Assembly: GCA_947628785.1 (NCBI GenBank)
Contig: CANRBE010000004.1
Coordinates: 1 to 34,471 of the forward strand
Direction: 5' to 3'
DNA: 34,471 nucleotides
From: an uncultured Bacilli bacterium
GTDB lineage: Bacteria; Bacillota_I; Bacilli_A; RF39; UBA660
Of the stretch, positions 22,471 to 30,293 are shown in pieces. The stretch's first letter is position 1. Each line of letters begins with the position of its first letter. The position numbers and the translations under genes were made by a program. The notes beneath the pieces were generated by a model. It was not told the origin of the DNA. It searched no databases and was given only the letters and a program-made list of their open reading frames with translations.

Positions 22471-22501
22471 AACCTCATTTCTTTATTCAAGAAATGGGGT
22501 T
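22471..22501 (-). terminator. Terminator of the second surface protein gene
   Basis: AACCTCATTTCTT (22471-22483) and AAGAAATGGGGTT (22489-22501) form a 13-base-pair stem (one G-T pair) with a five-base loop, followed by a T run on the minus strand. A T-rich stretch on the other strand makes it possibly bidirectional. Confidence 0.85.
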
Positions 22502-22514
22502 TTATTATTTAATA

Positions 22515-23525
22515 TTAATTTGATTTTTTAAGTTTATAAGCTGTAACCAGTGTTCCAGTTAAGGCTACTACTAATAATAAAGCAAATGTTAAAATACTAT
22601 CTCCAGTCGCTGGGTTTTTTTCTGCTTTATTTGTTTTTTCAGGTGTTAAAGTAGTTGTAGGTACTTCAACCTCATTAGCTTTTTCTTTTAATTGAAGATA
22701 AACAGTAGTATCACTATTTAAAGCTTTAGTAAAATCAAAAGTTGTTTTTAAATCTTGGTTTGTAAAAAATCCACCAAATTCTAAACCTTTTTCTTTTAAA
22801 GCTTCTTGAATTTTTTCAATAAAAGCTTCTAATTCTTCCTTAGTCATACCTTCTTTTTTAATTCTGATTTTATCTTCAGCTAATTCACTTGGAACATTTT
22901 TTATACCTGTTGCTTTAACTGTAACATCAACATATTTTTCTTCTTCAGTTTCATATATTATTTCATTCCAGATTTCTTTATCTTCTTCTAGAGCTTTTAA
23001 ACCTACTTTTGCAGGGTCAACTTTTAAAGTTACTTTTTGTTCGAATTCTCCGTCTCCATCCCAGTCAAATTCCCAAGCATAATAGAATATTGTTCCTTTT
23101 TCAACAGCTGTTTTTAAAAGTTCTAAATCAATAGCTCCCCAAAAGTTTAAAAATCTCGTTTGGTCTGATTCATCACCTTTATTAGAATCTTGATTTTCCC
23201 AGAAAGATTTTATAGGTTGATTTGGTTGCGCTATATTTCTATATTTAGCTTTTTTTACATCTGCTGTTATTGTACTTGGAGCGGTTACTTTAACTCCAAC
23301 CCAAGCTTCTGAAGTTGGTTTAGCTGGTGGAACTGGGTCTTCCATTTTAACTGTAACTCCTTCATAAGTTACAACTACATCAGCACTTTGATTTCCACTT
23401 ACTTTTGGATCTCCTATAGTATCTTTTGCTTTTAAAACGTCTACTTTACCAAAATCTAAAGCATTTACTTTAATCATTGGAACAAATGTCAATAAAGCAA
23501 ACATAGCAATTAAAGTTTTTTTCAT
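22515..23525 (-). CDS. Secreted surface protein with InlB-like repeat and NPATG sorting signal
   Basis: A 336-residue exported protein starting at the ATG 23523-23525 (GGGGGAG upstream; an earlier in-frame ATG lacks a site). Signal peptide MKKTLIAMFALLTFVPMIKV is cleaved near NALDF. The body is acidic with a beta-rich N-terminal part. A C-terminal Listeria-Bacteroides (InlB B-repeat-like) unit reads LEFGGFFTNQDLKTTFDF. The sorting signal NPATGD is at 304-309, then a hydrophobic segment and KLKKSN. It shares the C-terminal signal and promoter architecture with the gene at 21150. Function is likely surface display, not enzymatic by what I see. Confidence 0.83.
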   Translation of the reverse strand: MKKTLIAMFALLTFVPMIKVNALDFGKVDVLKAKDTIGDPKVSGNQSADVVVTYEGVTVKMEDPVPPAKPTSEAWVGVKVTAPSTITADVKKAKYRNIAQPNQPIKSFWENQDSNKGDESDQTRFLNFWGAIDLELLKTAVEKGTIFYYAWEFDWDGDGEFEQKVTLKVDPAKVGLKALEEDKEIWNEIIYETEEEKYVDVTVKATGIKNVPSELAEDKIRIKKEGMTKEELEAFIEKIQEALKEKGLEFGGFFTNQDLKTTFDFTKALNSDTTVYLQLKEKANEVEVPTTTLTPEKTNKAEKNPATGDSILTFALLLVVALTGTLVTAYKLKKSN

Positions 23526-23554
23526 AATTCTCCCCCCATTTTTTAAAAGTTTAT

Positions 23555-23596
23555 TTATTATGTATATACTGAATCGCAAGTTCAAACATATACTGA
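23555..23596. promoter_or_regulatory. Operator-like repeats upstream of the second surface protein gene
   Basis: ATATACTGA occurs twice in direct orientation (23564-23572 and 23588-23596), 24 bases apart. TTATTATGTAT (23555-23565) is identical to one arm of the 25-base dyad before the beta-helix gene. All lie just downstream of the -10, where a bound protein would block transcription. Confidence 0.5.
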
Positions 23597-23600
23597 TATT

Positions 23601-23628
23601 ATTATATCAAATATTCATTTTTAGTCAA
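23601..23628 (-). promoter_or_regulatory. Promoter of the second surface protein gene
   Basis: TTGACT (-35, complement of 23623-23628), 16 bases, TATAAT (-10, complement of 23601-23606). It lies between whiA and the surface protein gene. Confidence 0.78.
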
Positions 23629-23643
23629 TGTTTTATTAGTATT

Positions 23644-24579
23644 TTATTTTTTATTGACATTTTTTTCATTTTCTGTCTTAATTTTATTAGCTAAATCTTT
23701 AATTTTAACAAATCTATGATGTAAACCTGATTTAGTAATTGAATTTCCTGTTTCCAAAGTAATAATTTCACTTAATTCTTGTAAGGAAGCTTCAGGATAT
23801 TTTAATCTATATATAGCTGCTTCTTTAGTTTTTTCATCTAATAAATCAAGTCCTTGAATTTTTTCGATGGTTTGGATTTCTTTAACTTGATTGGTCGCTG
23901 TTTGAATCATTTTATCGACATTAGCTTGTTCACAGTTGTTTAGTCTATTAGTCATATTAACATGGTCCCTATATATTCTAATATCCTCATAATAAAATAG
24001 AGAATTAATAGATTGAATTATTCTTAAAAAATCACCTATTTTTTCAGCTTCTTTAATATAAACCATATATTTACTATCCCTTTTTAAAACTTTACTGTTT
24101 AAATAAAACTCATTTAATATTTTAGAGATAAATCTAGCATATTCTTTAGTATCAACATAAAATTCTAAATGATATCTAGATTTTTTAGGATCATTAATAC
24201 TACCACAGGCTAAAAAAAGACCTTGTAAATATGATTTTTTATCATTTTCTCCTTCTATTAGATATTGAGGTGGAACATTTTCTTCAAACAAAAGAGTTTC
24301 TTTTATTTCATCAATTTTACTGTTTACCTCTAATATATATATATAGTTTTTATGAAAATTATAGCCTTTTCTGACTGTAACTTTAGGTATAATAGAAAAC
24401 ATTTTTCTAAACATAGTAAAAATTCTTTCAGCAACCATTTCATTTTCTGTAGATATTCTTAAAACATTATTTTTTATAGTACCAATATTTCTAAGCATTG
24501 AAGATAATTCAGAAAAACATTCAGGAGTTACTATTTCTAATGATGCAACTTCATTTTTTACTTGTCCTGTGAATGACAT
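23644..24579 (-). CDS. whiA: DNA-binding protein WhiA
   Basis: A 311-residue protein combining a degenerate LAGLIDADG homing-endonuclease-like domain (~1-210) with a C-terminal HTH (~230-305, EASLQELSEIITLE followed by SGLHHRFVKIKDLA). WhiA acts in cell division and chromosome segregation in Firmicutes. It overlaps the end of yvcK by 22 bases, the conserved yvcK-whiA pair. No endonuclease catalysis is expected in the family. Confidence 0.95.
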   Translation of the reverse strand: MSFTGQVKNEVASLEIVTPECFSELSSMLRNIGTIKNNVLRISTENEMVAERIFTMFRKMFSIIPKVTVRKGYNFHKNYIYILEVNSKIDEIKETLLFEENVPPQYLIEGENDKKSYLQGLFLACGSINDPKKSRYHLEFYVDTKEYARFISKILNEFYLNSKVLKRDSKYMVYIKEAEKIGDFLRIIQSINSLFYYEDIRIYRDHVNMTNRLNNCEQANVDKMIQTATNQVKEIQTIEKIQGLDLLDEKTKEAAIYRLKYPEASLQELSEIITLETGNSITKSGLHHRFVKIKDLANKIKTENEKNVNKK

Positions 24580-25529
24580 AAATCACCTATTATATATCGG
24601 TAAACATCTAAAGCTAATAAATCTGTTCTATGTTTTATTCTTTCATCTTCAATTGTGACATAGTTATTTTTTAATACCATAATATCATTTTGTCTTAAAA
24701 TATCTTCATCTATTTTTACCTGGTCTTTTTGTTCCATACTTTCATATTTTTTTAAAATATGATTAGGTATTTTACCGTCATTTACAAAAACAGTATTTAT
24801 TTTTCTTTTACCTAAATATTTATTTAAACATTCAATATGATTATAAACTGTAAAATGATTAGTTTCCCCTGGTTGAGTCATAATATTACATATATAAGAA
24901 ATAGGAGCTTTTGAATTATCTAAAGCATTTATTACTTCTTTACAAATTAAATTAGATATAATACTAGTATATAAACTTCCCATACTTAAAATTATCAAAT
25001 CAGCTTCTTTGATTGTTTTTATAACTTCTGGATGTACTTTTGGTTCTTTTTCATAATAAACCTTTTTTATTTGTTTGTTATTATTTAATAAATTATGTTC
25101 TCCTATAACTTTAGTTCCATCAATCATTTCTCCTACTAAAGTAACAGTTTCTTCAGTTAAAGGTAACACTTTACCTTTTAAATTGAATACTTGCTTTAAA
25201 GATGATATTCCATCTGACACATTACCAACTAAATTAAGCATCGCAATAAGCATTAAATTACCTACTGTATGTCCATCTAAATCACTAGTTGTTTTAAATC
25301 GATAATTCATAATTTCATCCATTAGAGGATCTGTATTAGATAAACTAACTATTACTTTTCTGATATCTCCAACTGCCAAAGCATTAAATTCTTTTCGAAG
25401 TCGTCCCGTACTTTTTCCATCATCACATACTGATACAATAGCAGTTATATCAACAGGAAATTCTTTTAAACCTTTAAGTAATTGAGACATACCAGTCCCA
25501 CCACCTAAAACAACAACTTTTTTTCTCAT
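24558..25529 (-). CDS. yvcK: Gluconeogenesis/morphology factor YvcK (GlmR)
   Basis: A 323-residue CofD-like protein with the signature KVVVLGGGTGMSQLLKGLKE at the N-terminus, DDGKSTGRLRKEF, AVGDIRKVI and DLIILSMGSLYTSIISNLI. In Bacillus GlmR/YvcK binds UDP-GlcNAc and regulates carbon flow to the cell wall under gluconeogenic growth. rapZ, often upstream, is not next to it here. The start codon is preceded by an unusual arrangement: AAAGGAG lies 34 bases upstream, behind a perfect hairpin. Confidence 0.95.
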   Translation of the reverse strand: MRKKVVVLGGGTGMSQLLKGLKEFPVDITAIVSVCDDGKSTGRLRKEFNALAVGDIRKVIVSLSNTDPLMDEIMNYRFKTTSDLDGHTVGNLMLIAMLNLVGNVSDGISSLKQVFNLKGKVLPLTEETVTLVGEMIDGTKVIGEHNLLNNNKQIKKVYYEKEPKVHPEVIKTIKEADLIILSMGSLYTSIISNLICKEVINALDNSKAPISYICNIMTQPGETNHFTVYNHIECLNKYLGKRKINTVFVNDGKIPNHILKKYESMEQKDQVKIDEDILRQNDIMVLKNNYVTIEDERIKHRTDLLALDVYRYIIGDLCHSQDK

Positions 25530-25537
25530 AAAAATAA

Positions 25538-25571
25538 CAATAGTTTATAAATATTAACTATTGACTCCTTT
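25538..25571 (-). promoter_or_regulatory. Hairpin between the ribosome binding site and the yvcK start codon
   Basis: In the mRNA, AAAGGAG (complement of 25565-25571) is followed after one base by CAATAGTT (complement of 25556-25563), a ten-base loop and AACTATTG (complement of 25538-25545), then eight bases and ATG. With the hairpin folded, the effective SD-to-ATG distance is nine bases, close to optimal; unfolded it is 35. A TAA blocks the upstream frame, so no nearer start exists. Confidence 0.6.
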
Positions 25572-25599
25572 CTTTATATAGTATTTCTTAATTAGTTTT

Positions 25600-25628
25600 A
25601 TTATACTATGGAATAGGAAAGTTGTAAA
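25600..25628 (-). promoter_or_regulatory. yvcK-whiA promoter
   Basis: TTTACA (-35, complement of 25623-25628), 17 bases, TATAAT (-10, complement of 25600-25605): nearly consensus. It is divergent from the large plus-strand gene. Confidence 0.8.
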
Positions 25629-25677
25629 TAAAATGTAAAAAAGATTTTACTTTATCAATATTTTATTTAATTAATGT

Positions 25678-25683
25678 TATAAT
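25678..25683 (+). promoter_or_regulatory. Candidate -10 of the large plus-strand gene
   Basis: TATAAT, 26 bases before the ATG; the -35 region (TCAATA at 25655-25660) is weak. AGGAG follows 11 bases before the ATG. Confidence 0.4.
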
Positions 25684-25708
25684 AATTAAAATAGGAGATG
25701 CTAAAATA

Positions 25709-28075
25709 ATGAAATTAAACTTAAATCAATTTAATGAATTTAAACAAAAAATGCAAAAATTTATTGAACAAGCATCAATAGTTGTTCAACAAAATCAAGA
25801 TAATCCTAATTTTGATGAAAATATGTATGAACAACAAGCTTTAAGTTCTTATTTTAACTTTCAAAGTCAACTATTATCTTATGATTTAAGTGAAATTCCT
25901 TTTGAAGCTTGGGAAAATTTATATATTTTTAGTGATGAAAAACATAGAGCAGATTTTTCAAAATCTAAAGCAAACTTGGATTTTGAAATTATAAATTTAG
26001 ATATAGATAAATTTGTTAATTTTAAAAATTGTAATATTAAAAATCCTCAAAAAATACCTGTTTCTTTATTAAGAACAGATTGTTTTAATAATATTGATAT
26101 GTCTAAAATTATAGAAAATACTCCTTTAAATAAATATTTGAATATATTTGATAATAATGAATTATTACTTTTTATTGAAACTTTTGGTTATGATAATTTA
26201 ATTAAATGCGATAATGATTTTTTTGACTATTTAAAAGAAAACAAAAAAAATCAATTTTTAACGGTCAACGAAGCTAAAAATTTAACTTATCAATATTTTT
26301 TAAAAAGTAAAAAAACTAAAATTTTATCACTTTTAAAACATCTAAATATTGAAACCCTTGAAACAAATTATCTAAATCAAACTCTTACAAATTTACTTAA
26401 AATTAGACCAGAATTAAATTTAACTAATCCAGTTTTAACTACTACTGAATTACTTAGTCCTAAAATTGTAAATACATATGGATATAACATTATTTCTACA
26501 ATATTAGAATATAACAGTGGAGCTGATAAAGTATTAATAAATGCTACAAAAAATAATGATAATTTATTAAAAAATTGGATTGATTATATAATTAAATTAC
26601 CTATTTATGATAAAAAATTTTTACATATGTCTTTATTAAATTATGAAAATACTAAATCTCTTATTAAAGATATTTTAGATAATAATATTTCTTTAAATGA
26701 TAAACAACAAAATAATCTTTTAGAAATATTATCGAAAAAAAACACTTTCAATGTTTCAAATGTTAACGATTTAACTAATTATAGACAATATCGTCAAAAT
26801 TTATTAAAAGAAAAAATTAATAGCAATACTTTAGAAGAAGTTAAAAATAATATTCTAAAAATTTTATTTAATACTAATCTTTTGGAAGCAATAAAAATAT
26901 TTAAAGAATATAATATTGATTCAAATAATTTTTTAACTAACATTATTGAAAAAAAGAATATTTTAAGTATTGAAGATATAGCTAGTATAGAAATAGTAAA
27001 AGAAATAATAAATGAAAACAACATTGATTCTCTCCGCTTAAAATTCAATGATATTATTAAATTAGGACAAATCAATACCTCTTTTTTTGATATTACTAAC
27101 AAGCTTAAAAATTATTATGGTTCTTTACTTAAAAATTCTTTATTTAAACCTGACTTTAATCATAAAAAAGGAATAAAATATAGCACAATTTTTGGAGTTG
27201 ACAGTGATTTATTAGATATTAATAATCAAATAATTTCTAAAAATAGACCTATAAATGTTTTAGAATTAGATGGTATTGATTTTAAACTTCTGATTCATAA
27301 TGTTGATTCTTTCAATATTCATAATAATGGAATAATAAATAATCCGGCTCTTTTTAACAAATTAGAAGGGTCTTCAACTTTATCAACTAGTATGATAAGT
27401 AATACACATATGAATTGTGTAGGAAATGGTAGAAAAAATGCTGTATATTATGGTTTTAATGACATTTCAGATAAATCATTATACTTAATGGATTCTTGTG
27501 ATACTGGTATAGAATTTGACAAAAGGCTATTAAACCCATCTAGTTTTTCAAATCATTATATGATTCCTGATGTTTTACAATCAGAAAGTGAAAATTATAA
27601 TGAAGTTGTTTTAGATAGAAAAAGTAGTGAAAAGGCTAATTTTGACCATCGACTACAACCAAATTGTATTATTTGTTTTGACGGTAATATAAGCGACCAA
27701 TCTAAATTAGCAGCTCAATATTTCAATATACCAATATATGTTATCAATAGACAAAAATACACAGAAAAAAATCAAAATTTAAAAGAATATTATCAAACAA
27801 AAGAACTTATATCTTTTAATAAAAATGATGTACATAATATTTTATATAGTAAAGGTGATTTAAAAGAAAAATATAATTTATTTCTTAAATTATTAGAACA
27901 ATCTTTTAATAATAATTTAATTGATATAAATGAATACCAAGAATTAATTAATGAAGCTATTACCATTATATCTAGCTATGGTATCAAAGGTGATGATATA
28001 GATTTAACTATCTTAACTAATAAACTTAATAATACTTTAAAAGAGGAGATGTTAATAAATGGACCAACAAAATAA
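25709..28075 (+). CDS. Large hypothetical protein, Asn-rich, helical, conserved-looking C-terminal domain
   Basis: A 788-residue protein, the only large gene on the plus strand. The N-terminal ~500 residues are helical, Asn/Leu/Ile/Lys-rich, without signal peptide or membrane segment. Residues ~540-685 look like a compact domain with STSMISNTHM, VYYGFNDIS, NEVVLDRK, QPNCIICFDG and a last IPIYVINRQKY. I recall this pattern at the C-terminus of unrelated large gut-Firmicute proteins, but cannot name the family. It is divergent from yvcK and overlaps a 49-residue ORF at its end, with which it may be translationally coupled. Confidence 0.8.
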   Translation: MKLNLNQFNEFKQKMQKFIEQASIVVQQNQDNPNFDENMYEQQALSSYFNFQSQLLSYDLSEIPFEAWENLYIFSDEKHRADFSKSKANLDFEIINLDIDKFVNFKNCNIKNPQKIPVSLLRTDCFNNIDMSKIIENTPLNKYLNIFDNNELLLFIETFGYDNLIKCDNDFFDYLKENKKNQFLTVNEAKNLTYQYFLKSKKTKILSLLKHLNIETLETNYLNQTLTNLLKIRPELNLTNPVLTTTELLSPKIVNTYGYNIISTILEYNSGADKVLINATKNNDNLLKNWIDYIIKLPIYDKKFLHMSLLNYENTKSLIKDILDNNISLNDKQQNNLLEILSKKNTFNVSNVNDLTNYRQYRQNLLKEKINSNTLEEVKNNILKILFNTNLLEAIKIFKEYNIDSNNFLTNIIEKKNILSIEDIASIEIVKEIINENNIDSLRLKFNDIIKLGQINTSFFDITNKLKNYYGSLLKNSLFKPDFNHKKGIKYSTIFGVDSDLLDINNQIISKNRPINVLELDGIDFKLLIHNVDSFNIHNNGIINNPALFNKLEGSSTLSTSMISNTHMNCVGNGRKNAVYYGFNDISDKSLYLMDSCDTGIEFDKRLLNPSSFSNHYMIPDVLQSESENYNEVVLDRKSSEKANFDHRLQPNCIICFDGNISDQSKLAAQYFNIPIYVINRQKYTEKNQNLKEYYQTKELISFNKNDVHNILYSKGDLKEKYNLFLKLLEQSFNNNLIDINEYQELINEAITIISSYGIKGDDIDLTILTNKLNNTLKEEMLINGPTK

Positions 28076-28208
28076 ATTAACTGAACAAGAAAAATTAGTA
28101 TTTATTTTAGATAAACTAGAAAAATCATCAACAAATTCTAAAAGAAAAGAAAGATTAAAAATTATTAAACAAAAAGTATTAATTAAAATGCAAGAAAAAA
28201 GTCATTAG
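28059..28208 (+). CDS. Small basic hypothetical protein (49 aa)
   Basis: A short ORF, MDQQNKLTEQEKLVFILDKL onward and ending KMQEKSH, in a different frame. It overlaps the last 17 bases of the 788-residue gene, with GAGGAG about ten bases before its ATG inside that gene. It is Lys/Glu/Gln-rich and probably helical. The codon use and ribosome binding site suggest that it is translated with the large gene. Its end overlaps the convergent flavoprotein gene by four bases. Confidence 0.6.
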   Translation: MDQQNKLTEQEKLVFILDKLEKSSTNSKRKERLKIIKQKVLIKMQEKSH

Positions 28209-29074
28209 TTATGACTTTTTATTTCTTTTCTTAAATTAGTAGCCGCTATAGCTCCTTCACTTGCGGCCGTAACTAATTGATATAAATCTTTTTTAATAAT
28301 GTCTCCACAAGCATAAATACCTTTTATATTAGTTTGCATTTTATTATTAACTACGATATATCCTTTATCTTTATGAATAGGTATATCTTTTATAAAAGAA
28401 ATACTAGGTACTGAATCCAAATTAATAAATAGGGCAGAGGTGTCTATTTTTTTACCATTTACAACAATACTTTCTAATTTATTATCACCTATTAATTGTT
28501 CTACTTTTGATTGATTTATTATTTTTATTTTGCCACTTTCTTTATAGTCACATTTTAAAGTAGGATTTAAAATAATAACTTGTTTACAAACTCCTAATAA
28601 ATAATCAACATCTTCTTTTTCTGTTCCTAATATACAAACAGTTTTATCTTTATATAAAGCTCCATCACAAGTAGCACAAAAACTAAGTCCTTTTCCCCTA
28701 AATTTATTTTCATTAGGTAAACCTAAAGTTTTTAAAGCTCTACCAGTTGCTAAAACAAGACCAGAACATGTAAAAATAGAATTTGAAGTTGTTATAACTT
28801 TTTTATCACCATCTTTAATCTCAATAACTTCTTCTACATAAAAAGGAATATTTAAATTAGTAACTTGTTCATATAATTTTATAGCTAAATCAGGCCCCGT
28901 AATCTCTTTATATCCAGGATAATTTTCTATTTTTTTTATATTTAAAAGTTGTCCTCCTGGAGCATTCATATCAATTAAAACAACATTTATAGAAGCCCTT
29001 TTTAAATAAATAGCTGCGGTAATACCTGCGATACCAGAACCTATTACTACTACATCAACATCGTAATTATTCAT
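28205..29074 (-). CDS. Thioredoxin-reductase-like flavoprotein lacking NADPH motifs
   Basis: A 289-residue protein of the thioredoxin reductase class. FAD-binding GSGIAGITAAIYL (12-24), the redox pair C133-A-T-C136 in CATCDG, and CGDI (256-259) are intact. The NADPH domain is odd: the GGGxxA motif reads ILGTEKEDV, and HRRxxxR is replaced by ILNPTLK. The domain is shortened, so total length is below the usual ~310-320. It may use another electron donor, as known for ferredoxin/flavin-linked thioredoxin reductases of clostridia. It follows lgt with an eight-base overlap. Confidence 0.85.
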   Translation of the reverse strand: MNNYDVDVVVIGSGIAGITAAIYLKRASINVVLIDMNAPGGQLLNIKKIENYPGYKEITGPDLAIKLYEQVTNLNIPFYVEEVIEIKDGDKKVITTSNSIFTCSGLVLATGRALKTLGLPNENKFRGKGLSFCATCDGALYKDKTVCILGTEKEDVDYLLGVCKQVIILNPTLKCDYKESGKIKIINQSKVEQLIGDNKLESIVVNGKKIDTSALFINLDSVPSISFIKDIPIHKDKGYIVVNNKMQTNIKGIYACGDIIKKDLYQLVTAASEGAIAATNLRKEIKSHN

Positions 29075-29843
29075 TTGAATTATCCTTTCTTAAACTATAT
29101 TCAAATATAAAAACACCCAAAATAATAAAAATAACAGAAACTATTTGAGCTACTTTAAGTCCCATAAACATTAAACTATCAGTTCTTAAACTTTCTATCA
29201 TAAAACGACCTATACCATACCAAACTAAATAATATGAAGTAAGTTCCCCAAGATTTGTTTTTTTAAACTTTCTTATTAATAATAATATAATAAAACCTAT
29301 TATACACCAAACAGATTCATAAAAAAATGTCGGTTGATAATAATGCCCATCTATAAACATTCCATCTATAATAAATTTTGGAATATGTAATGCTTTTAAA
29401 ATTGCTTTAGAAGCCATTGGACCAAATGCTTCTTTGTTGATAAAGTTACCCCATCTTCCAATAGCTTGACCAAGTATTAGACTTATAACCATAATATCTG
29501 AAATTTTAAAAAAATTAATTTTATGTTTTTTAAAATAGATAATAGTTACAATAGTACCGACAATTACACCACCATGAATGGCGAGCCCACCTTCATATAC
29601 TTTAATAATATCTACTGGATTAGCTAAATAATAATTTAAATTAAACAAAACATAATAAAGTCTAGCCCCGATTAAAACAGAGGGTATTAAATAACAAAAA
29701 TAATCAATCATAATATCTTGAGAAATATTTTGTTTTTTAGCTTCTTTTAAAGCAAGCAAAATACCAATAATAAAAGCTAGAATAATAAATATTGAATACC
29801 AGTAAATATTAATTGGTCCTAATTTTATAGCTATTGGATTCAT
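29067..29843 (-). CDS. lgt: Prolipoprotein diacylglyceryl transferase
   Basis: Lgt attaches diacylglycerol to the lipobox cysteine of prelipoproteins at the membrane. The 258-residue protein has about seven TM segments with the catalytic region EGGLAIHGG, the Lgt signature GQAIGRWGNFINKEAFG, QPTFFYESVWC and YGIGRFMIESLRTDSL. Its start lies inside the upstream YvlD-like gene (35-base overlap) and its end overlaps the TrxB-like gene, so uvrB-yvlD-lgt-trxB-like probably form one unit. Confidence 0.96.
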   Translation of the reverse strand: MNPIAIKLGPINIYWYSIFIILAFIIGILLALKEAKKQNISQDIMIDYFCYLIPSVLIGARLYYVLFNLNYYLANPVDIIKVYEGGLAIHGGVIVGTIVTIIYFKKHKINFFKISDIMVISLILGQAIGRWGNFINKEAFGPMASKAILKALHIPKFIIDGMFIDGHYYQPTFFYESVWCIIGFIILLLIRKFKKTNLGELTSYYLVWYGIGRFMIESLRTDSLMFMGLKVAQIVSVIFIILGVFIFEYSLRKDNSNE

Positions 29844-30243
29844 TCTTATTCCTCCTTATCATTGGTTTAATAATACCTTTAGCTAAAATCATATTAGTAA
29901 AACTAATAAGAATAGCTACTAACAAACTCATAAAAAATCCATGAATATTAAAATGATTAAAAAACAGTAGATCAACTATTTTTAAAATAAATAAATTAAT
30001 AAGAGGGTAGAATAACCCTAGTGTTAAAGCAGTAATTGGTAAGGTCAAGGAAAAAATAATTGGTTTTACTGTTTTATTCATTATAAAAATAACTAAAGAT
30101 ATCAATAATCCCCATACTCCAAAATAGCTATTATCAATTTGGATTGTTTTTTGAAATAACTCTGACATCATTACTAGTATCAAGGCATAACAAATAATAT
30201 TAATACCTGATTCTAAAAATATAATTTTATTTTTTTCACTCAT
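29809..30243 (-). CDS. YvlD-like four-TM membrane protein (phage holin family IV-like, PF04020)
   Basis: A 144-residue membrane protein with four hydrophobic segments. The motif TVKPIIFSLTLPITALTLGLF with LINLFILKIVDL is typical of the YvlD family, found as a housekeeping membrane protein in many Firmicutes. A holin role is not implied. It starts 50 bases after uvrB and overlaps lgt by 35 bases. Confidence 0.86.
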   Translation of the reverse strand: MSEKNKIIFLESGINIICYALILVMMSELFQKTIQIDNSYFGVWGLLISLVIFIMNKTVKPIIFSLTLPITALTLGLFYPLINLFILKIVDLLFFNHFNIHGFFMSLLVAILISFTNMILAKGIIKPMIRRNKNESNSYKIRTN

Positions 30244-30293
30244 ATTTAACCTCTTTTTTATTATACCATATTCTTTTATTAAAAGTTTATTTA

